DNA of 6,028 nucleotides from Nitrospinaceae bacterium (lineage in GTDB: Bacteria > Nitrospinota > Nitrospinia > Nitrospinales > VA-1), in NCBI GenBank assembly GCA_012961055.1, contig DUAA01000065.1:865-6892 (forward strand). The letters run 5' to 3'. Position 1 is the stretch's first letter, and each line of letters opens with the position of its first letter. The notes below the pieces were generated by a model. The model saw only the letters and a program-made list of their open reading frames with translations. It searched no databases and was not told the origin of the DNA. The translations under genes were made by a program, and so were the position numbers. Below are positions 1-5,899 of this stretch, in pieces.

Positions 1-1
1 G

Positions 2-199
2 CTGACTTACGTGGTATCGCTGTTCACCAAATTTGGGTTTCGAATAGTTGATAAAATGGAACTTCCGCAAAAGGTTTGGAGCGATTGCCAAGCCTGTTTG
101 CATAAAGATAATTGTGATGAGACAGCCATGAGCCTCTCATTATTACCCTTGAGGAAAGGGGTGGTCTTGAAAGATTCTGGAGGAGTCCTATATTCTTAG
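2..199 (+). CDS. argA: GNAT-family amino-acid N-acetyltransferase, ArgA-like (3' end only)
   Basis: This is the C-terminal 65 residues of a protein that starts before the window. The frame is open from base 2 and ends at TAG 197-199. The fragment begins LTYVVSLFTKFGFRIVDK, which matches the last strand-helix-strand of the GNAT fold ('FFxKLGFxxVDK'). It continues with LPQKVWSDC and a C-x2-C-x5-C cluster ending in CDETAM. This LPxKVW-DC-C-CDExA tail is familiar from the short, stand-alone N-acetylglutamate synthase-type acetyltransferases of deltaproteobacteria and relatives, which transfer acetyl from acetyl-CoA to glutamate in the first step of arginine synthesis. The acetyl-CoA-binding motif lies outside the window, so substrate specificity is inferred from the tail alone. 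The roughly 20 residues after CDETAM are a longer tail than I expect. Another GNAT amino-acid acetyltransferase is the main alternative. Confidence 0.75.
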   Translation: MTYVVSLFTKFGFRIVDKMELPQKVWSDCQACLHKDNCDETAMSLSLLPLRKGVVLKDSGGVLYS

Positions 200-229
200 A
201 AAAAGGATAAAAAGAAGGAGTAAGAAGCC

Positions 230-444
230 ATGCTAGGCTCTATTTTCAGCACGTTATCGGATTTAAGAAACGCGTCCCTAGGACTGCAAAACAGCGCCAC
301 ATCATTGCCAATATCAACGTCATCAAAGCCAACGATGATTTGTTGGGCAGCATCCTCGATATAAAAACGAAATCCACTGAGCGTGGGGACAACGTGCAGG
401 TGATATTCTTCCCTTTTTATTTAAAGAACCATAATGAATTTTGA
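230..444 (+). pseudogene. Decayed remnant of a short flagellar rod-family (FlgC/FlgG-like) protein
   Basis: An ATG at 230 lies 10 nt after AAGGAG (214-219) and opens a 44-codon frame ending at TAA 362-364. Its first residues, MLGSIFSTLSDLRNASLGLQ, resemble the N-terminal rod helix of flagellar basal-body rod proteins, but after about residue 23 the frame turns into unrelated sequence. In the frame one base earlier, from about base 283, the DNA reads TAKQRHIIANINVIK and then DDLLGSILDIKT. This matches the C-terminal helix of the same family ('aQRaYeANxkViktaDemLgxlLDik'). That second frame stays open to TGA 442-444, running into the start of the next gene. The simplest reading is an ancestral protein of about 100 residues that lost its middle and its frame, leaving N- and C-terminal ends nearly abutted. 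No other flagellar gene is visible. The N-terminal match is weaker than the C-terminal one. A sequencing error alone would not explain the missing middle. Confidence 0.5.
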
Positions 445-691
445 AAACCAGAATTATCTTGTCACAGTTGAGCAGTTTTTTCTTTCCTTGAAAGATTCGG
501 GTTTGGCACTTTCTGCCACAGATTACGATCTCATACAGCAATGGGAAAACCAGGGCATTCCTGTTAATGTTGTTTGCCGGGGAATAGAAAATGGAGTTGC
601 TGAACTTGCAACACAGAGACGATCTGTGCGGATGGGTTTGAATTATCTCAAAGTTTATGTTGAAGAGGAACTGGAGCGATCTCGTTCATGA
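434..691 (+). CDS. Small conserved-looking protein of unknown function, coupled to a DnaC-like ATPase
   Basis: This 85-residue protein has no named function that I recognise. It is soluble in character, with no signal peptide or membrane segment. Visible landmarks are a VEQFF segment at residues 12-16, then LALSATDYDLIQQW (24-37), GIPVNVVCRGI (41-51) and a charged C-terminal helix VYVEEELERSRS. The pattern 'VExfF....L.LS..D...I..W...GIP..VV.RGI' is one I associate with small proteins encoded directly upstream of zinc-ribbon DnaC-like ATPases in deltaproteobacteria-like genomes; this is memory, not a search. Its stop codon overlaps the ATG of the ATPase gene by four bases (ATGA, 688-691), so the two are probably co-translated and may act together. 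The start has only a weak upstream purine stretch (AAAG) and no strong ribosome binding site. The predicted protein also overlaps the last bases of the flagellar-family relic. Confidence 0.75.
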   Translation: MNFENQNYLVTVEQFFLSLKDSGLALSATDYDLIQQWENQGIPVNVVCRGIENGVAELATQRRSVRMGLNYLKVYVEEELERSRS

Positions 692-1548
692 AAAGCAAAA
701 CTGCAGAAGCCATGAAATGTAATACCTGCCGAGACAATCAATATGTATTATTCAATAAGAAAGGTAAAATTCATGTCAAGGCCTGTAAATGTTATTGCTG
801 CGACAAATGCCAAGGGACAGGTAAAATTTTTGGCGAAGATGCCGATGGTATTTCGCGAATCCGCGAATGCCAATGCGCAGGGTTTTTTAAAAAACTGAAA
901 CTCTTCAACCATGCCGGAATTCCAGGAAAATTTGTGCATGAGGATCTAGACAATTATGAAATCGGGCGGCACCGATCGCTGAAAGATGCTGTAACTCGGT
1001 CACGAACTTTCATCAAGGAGTTTGTTCGGATGAAGGGTCAGTATAGCCAGGGTCTTATTTTCATGGGCGAACCCGGCTTAGGTAAAACCCATCTCTCCGT
1101 TTCCATCATCAAGGAATTGATATTACAGCATGGAGTCGAATGCAAATTCGTCGATTTTTTTGAATTGCTTCGGGACATTCGCCATGGTTATGGAGAAGAT
1201 ATTTCCGAAGGCGAATTCATCAATCCGTATGTGGGAGTGAAGGTATTGGTAATTGATGAATTGGCCAAAGGCAGGAATACAGATTGGGAGCTGACCGTTT
1301 TAGATCATTTCATCTCCGCTCGCTATAATGATGATGACAAGGTAACGCTGGTCACCACCAACTTTAAGGACAAACTGGATGGTGGGATTCGTCAGGAAGA
1401 GAAGGGCAATCCAAAATCCGGGTTTTCCAATGCCAGCGCCCGATATACTCTGGAGGAAAAAATTGGCCCTCGTATTTTTTCTCGATTGATGGAAATGTGT
1501 AAGAAGGTACACCTGCAAGGCAAAGATTTTCGTCAGGAACAGTGTTAA
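688..1548 (+). CDS. DnaC/IstB-type AAA+ ATPase with N-terminal cysteine-rich zinc module
   Basis: This 286-residue protein has two parts. Residues 11-63 carry C11-x2-C14, C33-x-C35, C37, C38-x2-C41 followed by GTG (a DnaJ-like CxxCxGxG element), and C61-x-C63, consistent with one or two zinc sites. Residues about 75-286 are an AAA+ core of the helicase-loader class: Walker A GEPGLGKT (127-134), Walker B VLVIDE (186-191), sensor-1 TTN (N225), and a C-terminal IGPRIFSRLMEMC segment whose R262 and R266 are candidates for arginine finger or sensor 2. Members of this class load replicative helicase (DnaC, DnaI) or assist transposases (IstB). No transposase gene or terminal repeat is nearby, so a chromosomal DNA-replication or repair role is more likely, but the actual partner is unknown. 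The start at 688 forms an ATGA overlap with the upstream gene. ATG 712, giving a protein that begins MKCNTC, is a reasonable alternative. The length is normal for the zinc-ribbon subgroup. Confidence 0.85.
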   Translation: MKSKTAEAMKCNTCRDNQYVLFNKKGKIHVKACKCYCCDKCQGTGKIFGEDADGISRIRECQCAGFFKKLKLFNHAGIPGKFVHEDLDNYEIGRHRSLKDAVTRSRTFIKEFVRMKGQYSQGLIFMGEPGLGKTHLSVSIIKELILQHGVECKFVDFFELLRDIRHGYGEDISEGEFINPYVGVKVLVIDELAKGRNTDWELTVLDHFISARYNDDDKVTLVTTNFKDKLDGGIRQEEKGNPKSGFSNASARYTLEEKIGPRIFSRLMEMCKKVHLQGKDFRQEQC

Positions 1549-1647
1549 TAAAAATTTTTGGTTTTTAATGTGCGACTTGCTGTAGACAAACCAATTCCTC
1601 ACAATAAATTTTGGCTCGCGCTAATGCCGTATCTTAAAAATTGTTTT

Positions 1648-1677
1648 TTGTAACCGTTTAATTTTTAAAGCTATATT
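1648..1677 (+). promoter_or_regulatory. Candidate sigma-70-type promoter for the CcmI-like lipoprotein gene
   Basis: TTGTAA (1648-1653) and TATATT (1672-1677) are separated by 18 bases and match the -35 (4/6) and -10 (5/6) consensus. Transcription would start near 1684, upstream of the ribosome binding site at 1710-1715. The surrounding intergenic DNA (1549-1709) is AT-rich, which makes chance matches easy. If the promoter is real, the lipoprotein gene is a transcription unit separate from the DnaC-like gene. Confidence 0.35.
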
Positions 1678-1709
1678 TGAACTCAAATTGCTGGCCTGTA
1701 AGCTCTTAT

Positions 1710-1715
1710 GGGAGG
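1710..1715 (+). promoter_or_regulatory. Strong Shine-Dalgarno that fixes a TTG start
   Basis: GGGAGG lies six bases before TTG 1722-1724. From this TTG the protein begins with Lys-Tyr and then a hydrophobic run, giving a compact lipoprotein signal peptide. The longer open frame from TTG 1677 has no such site and would add 15 polar residues before the signal sequence, so 1722 is preferred. Confidence 0.75.
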
Positions 1716-1721
1716 AATATT

Positions 1722-2537
1722 TTGAAATATTTAGCATTATTTTGTTTTTTTTGGGGAATTGTATCGATATCAGGGTGTGACAAGGAATTAAAAGAGCATC
1801 CTCTACCTGAAAGCCTGAAAAAAGAGCTGGCTCGAAAGGCCGATCCGACTATTCATATCAATGATGTATCTGGCACTATTTTGCTCGATCCTAAACTAAA
1901 TGTGAGTTTGAATCCCAGCGCAGGATTGTTCATTTTTGCCCGACCGGAAGGGGTCGATGCCGGGCCACCTCTTGCTGTTAAACGTCATAGTATTTTTAAA
2001 TTTCCCTTTGAGTTTGAGATTGGCCAGCTGCATACCATGATAGAAGGAACCCAATTTGAGGGAATTATGAACCTGACGGTACGTTTGGATCAGGATGGCA
2101 ACAGGAAATCAAGCCCTGGCGATATAGAAGGAAAAATCCAGATTACTGCTGGACAAAAAGAGGTTCAACTTGTACTGAATAATTTGATCAGTGGGGATGC
2201 TTACAATATACAGGGTACCGTGGATGTCAGTGTTGGGTTACAAAACAAGATTCCTGAGAATGGCACCCTGTTTATTTTTGTTCGCTCTGAAGGCGTGAAG
2301 CGAGGCCCCCCATTAGCGGTCAAACGGATACCAGATATCCAATTTCCCTACGAATTTACTTTAGGCACACAGGACGTAATGGTACCAGGGACGATTTTTG
2401 AAGGGCCTATGGTGCTGACAGCGAGAATAGATATCGATGGCGATGCCCGCGCTGGTCCAGGCGATATCGAAGGCTTTGTGGGTGCCCAACCCGGTGACCG
2501 AAAAGTGGCGCTCCTCCTAAATCATTTAACCCCTTAG
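1722..2537 (+). CDS. Lipoprotein with two tandem CcmI/CycH C-terminal (Ig-like) domains
   Basis: This 271-residue protein starts at TTG. Residues 1-18 form a lipoprotein signal peptide with hydrophobic core LALFCFFWGIV and lipobox ISGC; Cys19 would be lipidated. Asp20 follows the Cys, which in enterobacteria is an inner-membrane retention signal. The mature part holds two copies of a domain of about 105 residues (about 49-155 and 163-269). Their 70-residue cores, 68-137 and 182-251, align without gaps with 40 identities, including LFIF, the GPPLAVKR motif, FEG and PGDIEG. That signature (LFxFAR...GPPLAVKR...PGDxEG) matches the periplasmic C-terminal domain of CcmI/CycH, a cytochrome c maturation factor. 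The TPR domain and transmembrane helices of CcmI, which bind apocytochrome c, are absent. A role in periplasmic cytochrome c assembly is therefore inferred only from domain resemblance. No other ccm gene is in view. It converges on lnt. Confidence 0.8.
   Translation: MKYLALFCFFWGIVSISGCDKELKEHPLPESLKKELARKADPTIHINDVSGTILLDPKLNVSLNPSAGLFIFARPEGVDAGPPLAVKRHSIFKFPFEFEIGQLHTMIEGTQFEGIMNLTVRLDQDGNRKSSPGDIEGKIQITAGQKEVQLVLNNLISGDAYNIQGTVDVSVGLQNKIPENGTLFIFVRSEGVKRGPPLAVKRIPDIQFPYEFTLGTQDVMVPGTIFEGPMVLTARIDIDGDARAGPGDIEGFVGAQPGDRKVALLLNHLTP
1923..2474 (+). repeat. Tandem intragenic domain duplication
   Basis: The segments 1923-2132 and 2265-2474 encode 70-residue cores with 40 identical positions, offset by 114 codons (342 bases). 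Many identical residues use different codons, so at DNA level the copies are well diverged. The duplication is therefore probably old and kept by selection on protein sequence. Confidence 0.85.
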
Positions 2538-2550
2538 CTCTAGCAAGGGG
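2530..2550. terminator. Hairpin between convergent genes, weak terminator candidate
   Basis: CCCCTT (2530-2535) pairs with AAGGGG (2545-2550). GC/GC pairs inside the nine-base loop could extend the stem across a bulged A. It overlaps the lipoprotein stop codon. On the plus strand no T-run follows. On the minus strand TTAAATGATTT follows, so it could serve lnt, 58 bases past that gene's stop. It lacks a clean U-tract in either direction. Confidence 0.3.
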
Positions 2551-2607
2551 GTGTAGATGGGGCAAAGGCCTATCAGGTGCCAATGCTTCTGGCTTTCCAA
2601 GAATGTG

Positions 2608-4191
2608 CTAGTCGGCCCCGGTGGTTCGCCGGTTGTTTTTGGCGGTAACAATTAAAAGGGCTGTAGTGAACAAGCACAGCCAACAGAAAACATCGCCATA
2701 AGTCGTGTAGAAGGTGATTGTTCTTTGGCGGGGAGTGATTTGGGTAATTTGTGCTACTTCCACGAACAGATCCGTTTCATCTCGAAGAGTTCCGTTAGCA
2801 TCTATCGTCCCCGATACCCCAGTATTTGCGGCACGAACGATGGGCACACGATTTTCCACTGCCCGTAGCACTCCCATGCTCATATGTTGGTAACTTGCAG
2901 AGCTTTTGCCAAACCAGGCATCGTTGGTGATATTGACTAAAAAATGGGCTCCATCTTTGACCGATTGCCTTATCAAGTCAGGGAAAATCAGTTCATAACA
3001 AATGGAGACCCCCGCTTTGTATCCAGCTACCTCAAAAAGGGTGGCTTTTTTTCCGCGTCCGAAATCGCCAATCATCTCCACCATTTTTTCAACAAAAAAC
3101 AATAATTTTCTAAATGGCACGAACTCTCCAAACGGAACCAGATGAATTTTGTCATAGCGGTTTTGCATGTCCCCGGTTTCAGATACCAGATAGGCGCTGT
3201 TGTAGTGAATACTTTTTCCGTCCTTGAGTATTTTGTGCGGGCTACCAAATAAAATAGAAGTTTGGATTTGCCGTGCCAGGTCATTGACAAATTGAGTTCC
3301 GACGGGATTTTGGTTGTAATACAAAGGGAGGGAGGTTTCGGGCCATACTATCAGCTGTGGTTTGGATTGGGCGGCCTTTAGAGTCAAGTCTCGGTATTTA
3401 CTGATGACCAGCTTTTGGTAAGCTGGATTCCATTTCATAAACTGGTCGATATTTCCCTGAATCAACCCTACTACTATTGCAGGCGTTTTTTCAGCAGTTG
3501 GGGAGTGGCGACCCAAGGCAGAACTTCCATATCCCCACCAACAAAAGAATACCAGAAGCGTGACGGATAAAAATTGGGCTCCCATTTTGTCTGGGGCATG
3601 CCATGTTTTTAATGCTATATAAAGCCCAATATTGACCAACATAATGAGCCAGGAGATGCCATAAACCCCGGTAATTTCGGCCATCTGAATGACTGGCAGA
3701 GTTTGGAATTGGGAGTAGCCCAGCCCTAGCCACGAAAACCCGAGTTCTGAGTGCGTGGAACGGATATATTCCAACGAAGTCCACAGAACAGGCGCGAATA
3801 GGAAAAGAAGGCCCCTGTTGTTTTTGCAGACACGGTTTATCAAATAACAAAATAGTGCTGTATAGAAGGATAGGTAGGCGGCTAAAAGGCCTAATACCAT
3901 AAAACTCACCATCGAGGGAAGGTTTCCGTAATTGATGAGGGTGTTGTTGACCCAGTTCAAGCCACAAGTATAAAAAACCATCCCAAAAATGAACCCTAAT
4001 AGCGCGGAATTTTGCGGGGTTTTAGCCTCAATTGCCATGAAGAGAGGAATGAAGGCAAACCAAGCGAGAGGTTCAAAGTTAAACCGAGGAAAAATAAGGA
4101 CCCATAGGACTCCACTGAATACAGAGAGTATATAAGGCTGCGATTTCTTAAGCGCTAGGTTTTTCACTAATACTAGTTTATACTGAAACAA
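2608..4191 (-). CDS. lnt: Apolipoprotein N-acyltransferase
   Basis: This enzyme of the inner membrane transfers an acyl chain from phospholipid to the free amino group of the diacylglyceryl-Cys of lipoproteins, the last step after Lgt and LspA. The 527-residue length is close to E. coli Lnt (512). Residues about 18-225 form a multi-helix membrane domain containing the family-typical WLGLGYSQ. Residues about 240-485 form the nitrilase-like domain with catalytic triad E285 (IVWPE), K348 (YDKIHLVPFGEFVP) and C398 (SICYE); the essential-loop Glu is E356, and E400 lies beside the nucleophile. A C-terminal helix at about 500-516 re-enters the membrane. The first in-frame start is TTG 4191 without a clear Shine-Dalgarno. 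GTG at codon 9 (4167) is the alternative, and the first in-frame ATG is too far in (residue 52). It is divergent from the BFD gene and convergent with the lipoprotein gene. All key residues are intact, so it should be active. Confidence 0.95.
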   Translation of the reverse strand: MFQYKLVLVKNLALKKSQPYILSVFSGVLWVLIFPRFNFEPLAWFAFIPLFMAIEAKTPQNSALLGFIFGMVFYTCGLNWVNNTLINYGNLPSMVSFMVLGLLAAYLSFYTALFCYLINRVCKNNRGLLFLFAPVLWTSLEYIRSTHSELGFSWLGLGYSQFQTLPVIQMAEITGVYGISWLIMLVNIGLYIALKTWHAPDKMGAQFLSVTLLVFFCWWGYGSSALGRHSPTAEKTPAIVVGLIQGNIDQFMKWNPAYQKLVISKYRDLTLKAAQSKPQLIVWPETSLPLYYNQNPVGTQFVNDLARQIQTSILFGSPHKILKDGKSIHYNSAYLVSETGDMQNRYDKIHLVPFGEFVPFRKLLFFVEKMVEMIGDFGRGKKATLFEVAGYKAGVSICYELIFPDLIRQSVKDGAHFLVNITNDAWFGKSSASYQHMSMGVLRAVENRVPIVRAANTGVSGTIDANGTLRDETDLFVEVAQITQITPRQRTITFYTTYGDVFCWLCLFTTALLIVTAKNNRRTTGAD

Positions 4192-4308
4192 AAGTATTTA
4201 GGTCTTGGATAAGTTTTTTAAAACAAAAGTTTAGGGCAAAGCTAACAGTCGAATTTTAAATTAAACGAATAGAAGTCTCTAGGAATAATATTTTACTATT
4301 TAAATTAT

Positions 4309-4338
4309 TTGACTGAGGAATCATAGCCGAAAAATTAT
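4309..4338 (+). promoter_or_regulatory. Possible promoter for the BFD-type protein
   Basis: TTGACT (4309-4314) is a good -35 element (5/6). A weaker AATTAT (4333-4338, 4/6) follows after 18 bases. The transcript would start at about 4345, practically on the proposed TTG start, which would make it leaderless. The 152-base gap between lnt and this gene is very AT-rich, so other promoters, including the minus-strand one for lnt, could be hidden there. I found no clear one for lnt. Confidence 0.2.
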
Positions 4339-4343
4339 ATATT

Positions 4344-4610
4344 TTGGAATCAAAAAAGCAAATATTAGAAAACCTGAAAAAGGTTTGTCTGTGCCGAAGC
4401 ATCAAGGCAGGAACTATCATGACCGCAATTCGCGGAGGCACGTTAACCTTTGAAGGTCTGAGAAGAGAACTGGGCGTAGGAACGGGTAACTGTAAGGCCA
4501 AGCGGTGTCGGTCTAAGATCGAACAAAGAATCTGCGATCATAAAGCCAGCTTGAAAAATGCCGATGAGATCAAGGTGCCCAGTGATCATAGCCAGCCAGA
4601 AAATTTTTGA
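4344..4610 (+). CDS. Small BFD-like [2Fe-2S]-binding protein
   Basis: This 88-residue protein contains one BFD-type (bacterioferritin-associated ferredoxin-like) domain at residues about 12-62. It begins with C15-x-C17 (VCLCRSI), continues through AIRGGTLTFEGLRRELGVGTG, and ends with C50-x4-C55. The four cysteines would hold a [2Fe-2S] cluster. Variants of this fold occur in Bfd, NirB, NifU and amino-acid oxidoreductases, acting as electron carriers or Fe-S sensors. The extended C-x4-C second pair in GTGNCKAKRC is like oxidoreductase-associated versions and unlike the C-x2-C of classical Bfd. The tail of about 25 residues is polar and looks disordered. The start is uncertain: TTG 4344 has no Shine-Dalgarno, the only purine-rich site (GAGGAA 4315-4320) sits 23 bases upstream with no standard start near it, and the frame is open back to 4317. 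It stands alone here, with no partner oxidoreductase or bacterioferritin visible. Confidence 0.8.
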   Translation: MESKKQILENLKKVCLCRSIKAGTIMTAIRGGTLTFEGLRRELGVGTGNCKAKRCRSKIEQRICDHKASLKNADEIKVPSDHSQPENF

Positions 4611-4624
4611 CCCACTCCCGTGGG
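4611..4624. terminator. Short perfect hairpin between BFD gene and aspC
   Basis: CCCAC (4611-4615) and GTGGG (4620-4624) form a five-pair GC-rich stem with a four-base loop, directly after the BFD stop codon and 76 bases beyond the aspC stop. On the minus strand it is followed by TCAAAAATTTT, a poor U-tract; on the plus strand by AAGGAC, none. The remaining intergenic DNA up to 4699 shows nothing I recognise. Confidence 0.25.
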
Positions 4625-4699
4625 AAGGACGAGTAAGCCCTCAACAGCTGACAGCATCGCTTCCAGCCATGCTTTTATTCCCGAATTGTGGTCCCGCCC

Positions 4700-5899
4700 C
4701 TATTGGAGTTTGGAGACAGCATCTTTGATACGTTTTACGCCTTCTTCTATTTTTTCAAGGGATGTTGCAAAGGATAATCGCGCGTGTGCATCGGCCCCAA
4801 AAGCAATTCCTGGGACGATAGCGACCTTTTCTGCGGCCAATAGATATTCTGTGAAGTCGAGTGACCCATTAAGGATTTTTCCGTTCATGTCTTTCTTGCC
4901 GTAGAGGCGCGAAAAATCCGGAAAAGAATAAAATGAACCGGTAGGTTTATTGCAGGACACTCCGGGAATCTTGGTTAAACCTTCCACAATAATATCGCGA
5001 CGTTTTTCGAATTCCAGCACCATTGCTTGCACTTCGTCCAAAGGACCGGTCAGAGCTTCTATGCTGGCCGCTTGCGAAACCGCACAGGGATTGGATGTGC
5101 TTTGTCCCTGCAATTTATTGACTTGTTTTACGATATCAGGATCACCGGCGGCGATGTAGCCGATCCTCCAGCCTGTCATCGCATAACTTTTGGAAACTCC
5201 ATTGATCAGTACACACTGCTTTTGTACTTCTTTACTTATTGAAGCGATGCTAGTGTGCTGAAATCCATTGAACACGATCTGTTCGTATATTTCATCCGTG
5301 ATGATTAATAGATTGTGGCGCAAGGCAACTTCAGCTATTTTTTCCAACTCGTCTCTATTGTAGGCGGAACCAGTCGGATTGGAAGGAGAGTTGATTATAA
5401 TTGCCTTGGTATTTGGGGTGACAGCATTTCCAATTTGTTCTGGAGTAATTTTAAAATTCTGATCGGCCCCCGCATGAACAAAGATGGGCCGGGCTCCCGA
5501 AAGAATCACCATTTCAGGAAAAGAGACCCAGTATGGAGCAGGGATAAGGACTTCATCTCCAGCCTGCCAAAGCACCTGGGCTAAATTGTAAAAGGAATGT
5601 TTGGCGCCACACGAGGCGAGGATCTGATTTTTTTCATAAACCAGTTTGTTGTCACGTGTGAGCTTCGTGATGATGGCCTCTTTAAGAAGATCACTGCCGC
5701 CTACAGGGGTGTAACGGGTTTCGTTGTTATTGATCGCCCTGATACCAGCCTGCTTGATTCGTTCGGGAGTATTAAAATCAGGTTCGCCAGCCCCAAACCC
5801 AATTACATCTTCACCTAGGGCCTTCATTTCTTTAGCCTTAGAATCGATAGCCAAAGTCATCGAAGGCCTAACTTTTTTAATGCGTTCAGAAAAATTCAT
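4700..5899 (-). CDS. aspC: Aspartate aminotransferase, class I subgroup 1b (possible aspartate/prephenate aminotransferase)
   Basis: This cytosolic PLP enzyme moves the amino group between aspartate or glutamate and 2-oxoacids. The 399-residue length is normal. PLP-site residues are all present: W124 (APYWVSFPE), N174 (SPSNPTG), D202 and Y205 (TDEIYE), Schiff-base lysine K237 (SKSYAMTGWRIGY), R245 and the substrate-carboxylate arginine R374 (ARLSFATS). It is of the Thermus-like 1b type. T15 (in RPSMT) and K100 (in CGAKHS) correspond to the Thr and Lys reported as important for prephenate transamination in plant and bacterial 1b enzymes. It may therefore also make arogenate for phenylalanine and tyrosine; this is inference from two residues. 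The start ATG at 5899 overlaps the coaD stop (ATGA, 5896-5899), so translation is probably coupled. No good separate Shine-Dalgarno is seen; AAGGA inside coaD is too far upstream. Confidence 0.93.
   Translation of the reverse strand: MNFSERIKKVRPSMTLAIDSKAKEMKALGEDVIGFGAGEPDFNTPERIKQAGIRAINNNETRYTPVGGSDLLKEAIITKLTRDNKLVYEKNQILASCGAKHSFYNLAQVLWQAGDEVLIPAPYWVSFPEMVILSGARPIFVHAGADQNFKITPEQIGNAVTPNTKAIIINSPSNPTGSAYNRDELEKIAEVALRHNLLIITDEIYEQIVFNGFQHTSIASISKEVQKQCVLINGVSKSYAMTGWRIGYIAAGDPDIVKQVNKLQGQSTSNPCAVSQAASIEALTGPLDEVQAMVLEFEKRRDIIVEGLTKIPGVSCNKPTGSFYSFPDFSRLYGKKDMNGKILNGSLDFTEYLLAAEKVAIVPGIAFGADAHARLSFATSLEKIEEGVKRIKDAVSKLQ

Noticed and set aside
323..541. 72-residue minus-strand open frame across the relic and the 85-residue gene
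   Set aside because: It is antisense to both; the plus-strand readings give recognisable family-like patterns and this one does not.
688..1548. IstB of an IS21-type insertion sequence
   Set aside because: There is no IstA-type transposase, inverted repeat or target duplication in view, and the zinc-ribbon N-terminus belongs to the chromosomal DnaC-like subgroup.
1550..1559. AAAAATTTTT palindrome just after the DnaC-like gene as a terminator
   Set aside because: It is an AT-only palindrome with no GC stem, so it would not form a stable RNA hairpin; only a loose T-rich stretch follows.
1300..1602. 100-residue minus-strand open frame over the end of the DnaC-like gene
   Set aside because: It is antisense to the conserved sensor and C-terminal segments of the ATPase and resembles no known family.
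1677..1721. Upstream extension of the lipoprotein to TTG 1677
   Set aside because: It adds 15 polar residues before the signal peptide, overlaps the likely -10 element, and has no ribosome binding site, while GGGAGG sits ideally before TTG 1722.
3491..3967. 158-residue minus-strand open frame inside lnt
   Set aside because: It lies in another frame of lnt, whose own frame is unambiguous with a full catalytic triad; its translation has no recognisable pattern.
4256..4501. 81-residue minus-strand open frame across the lnt-BFD gap
   Set aside because: It is a shadow of the BFD domain; the plus-strand frame has the four cluster cysteines in correct spacing.
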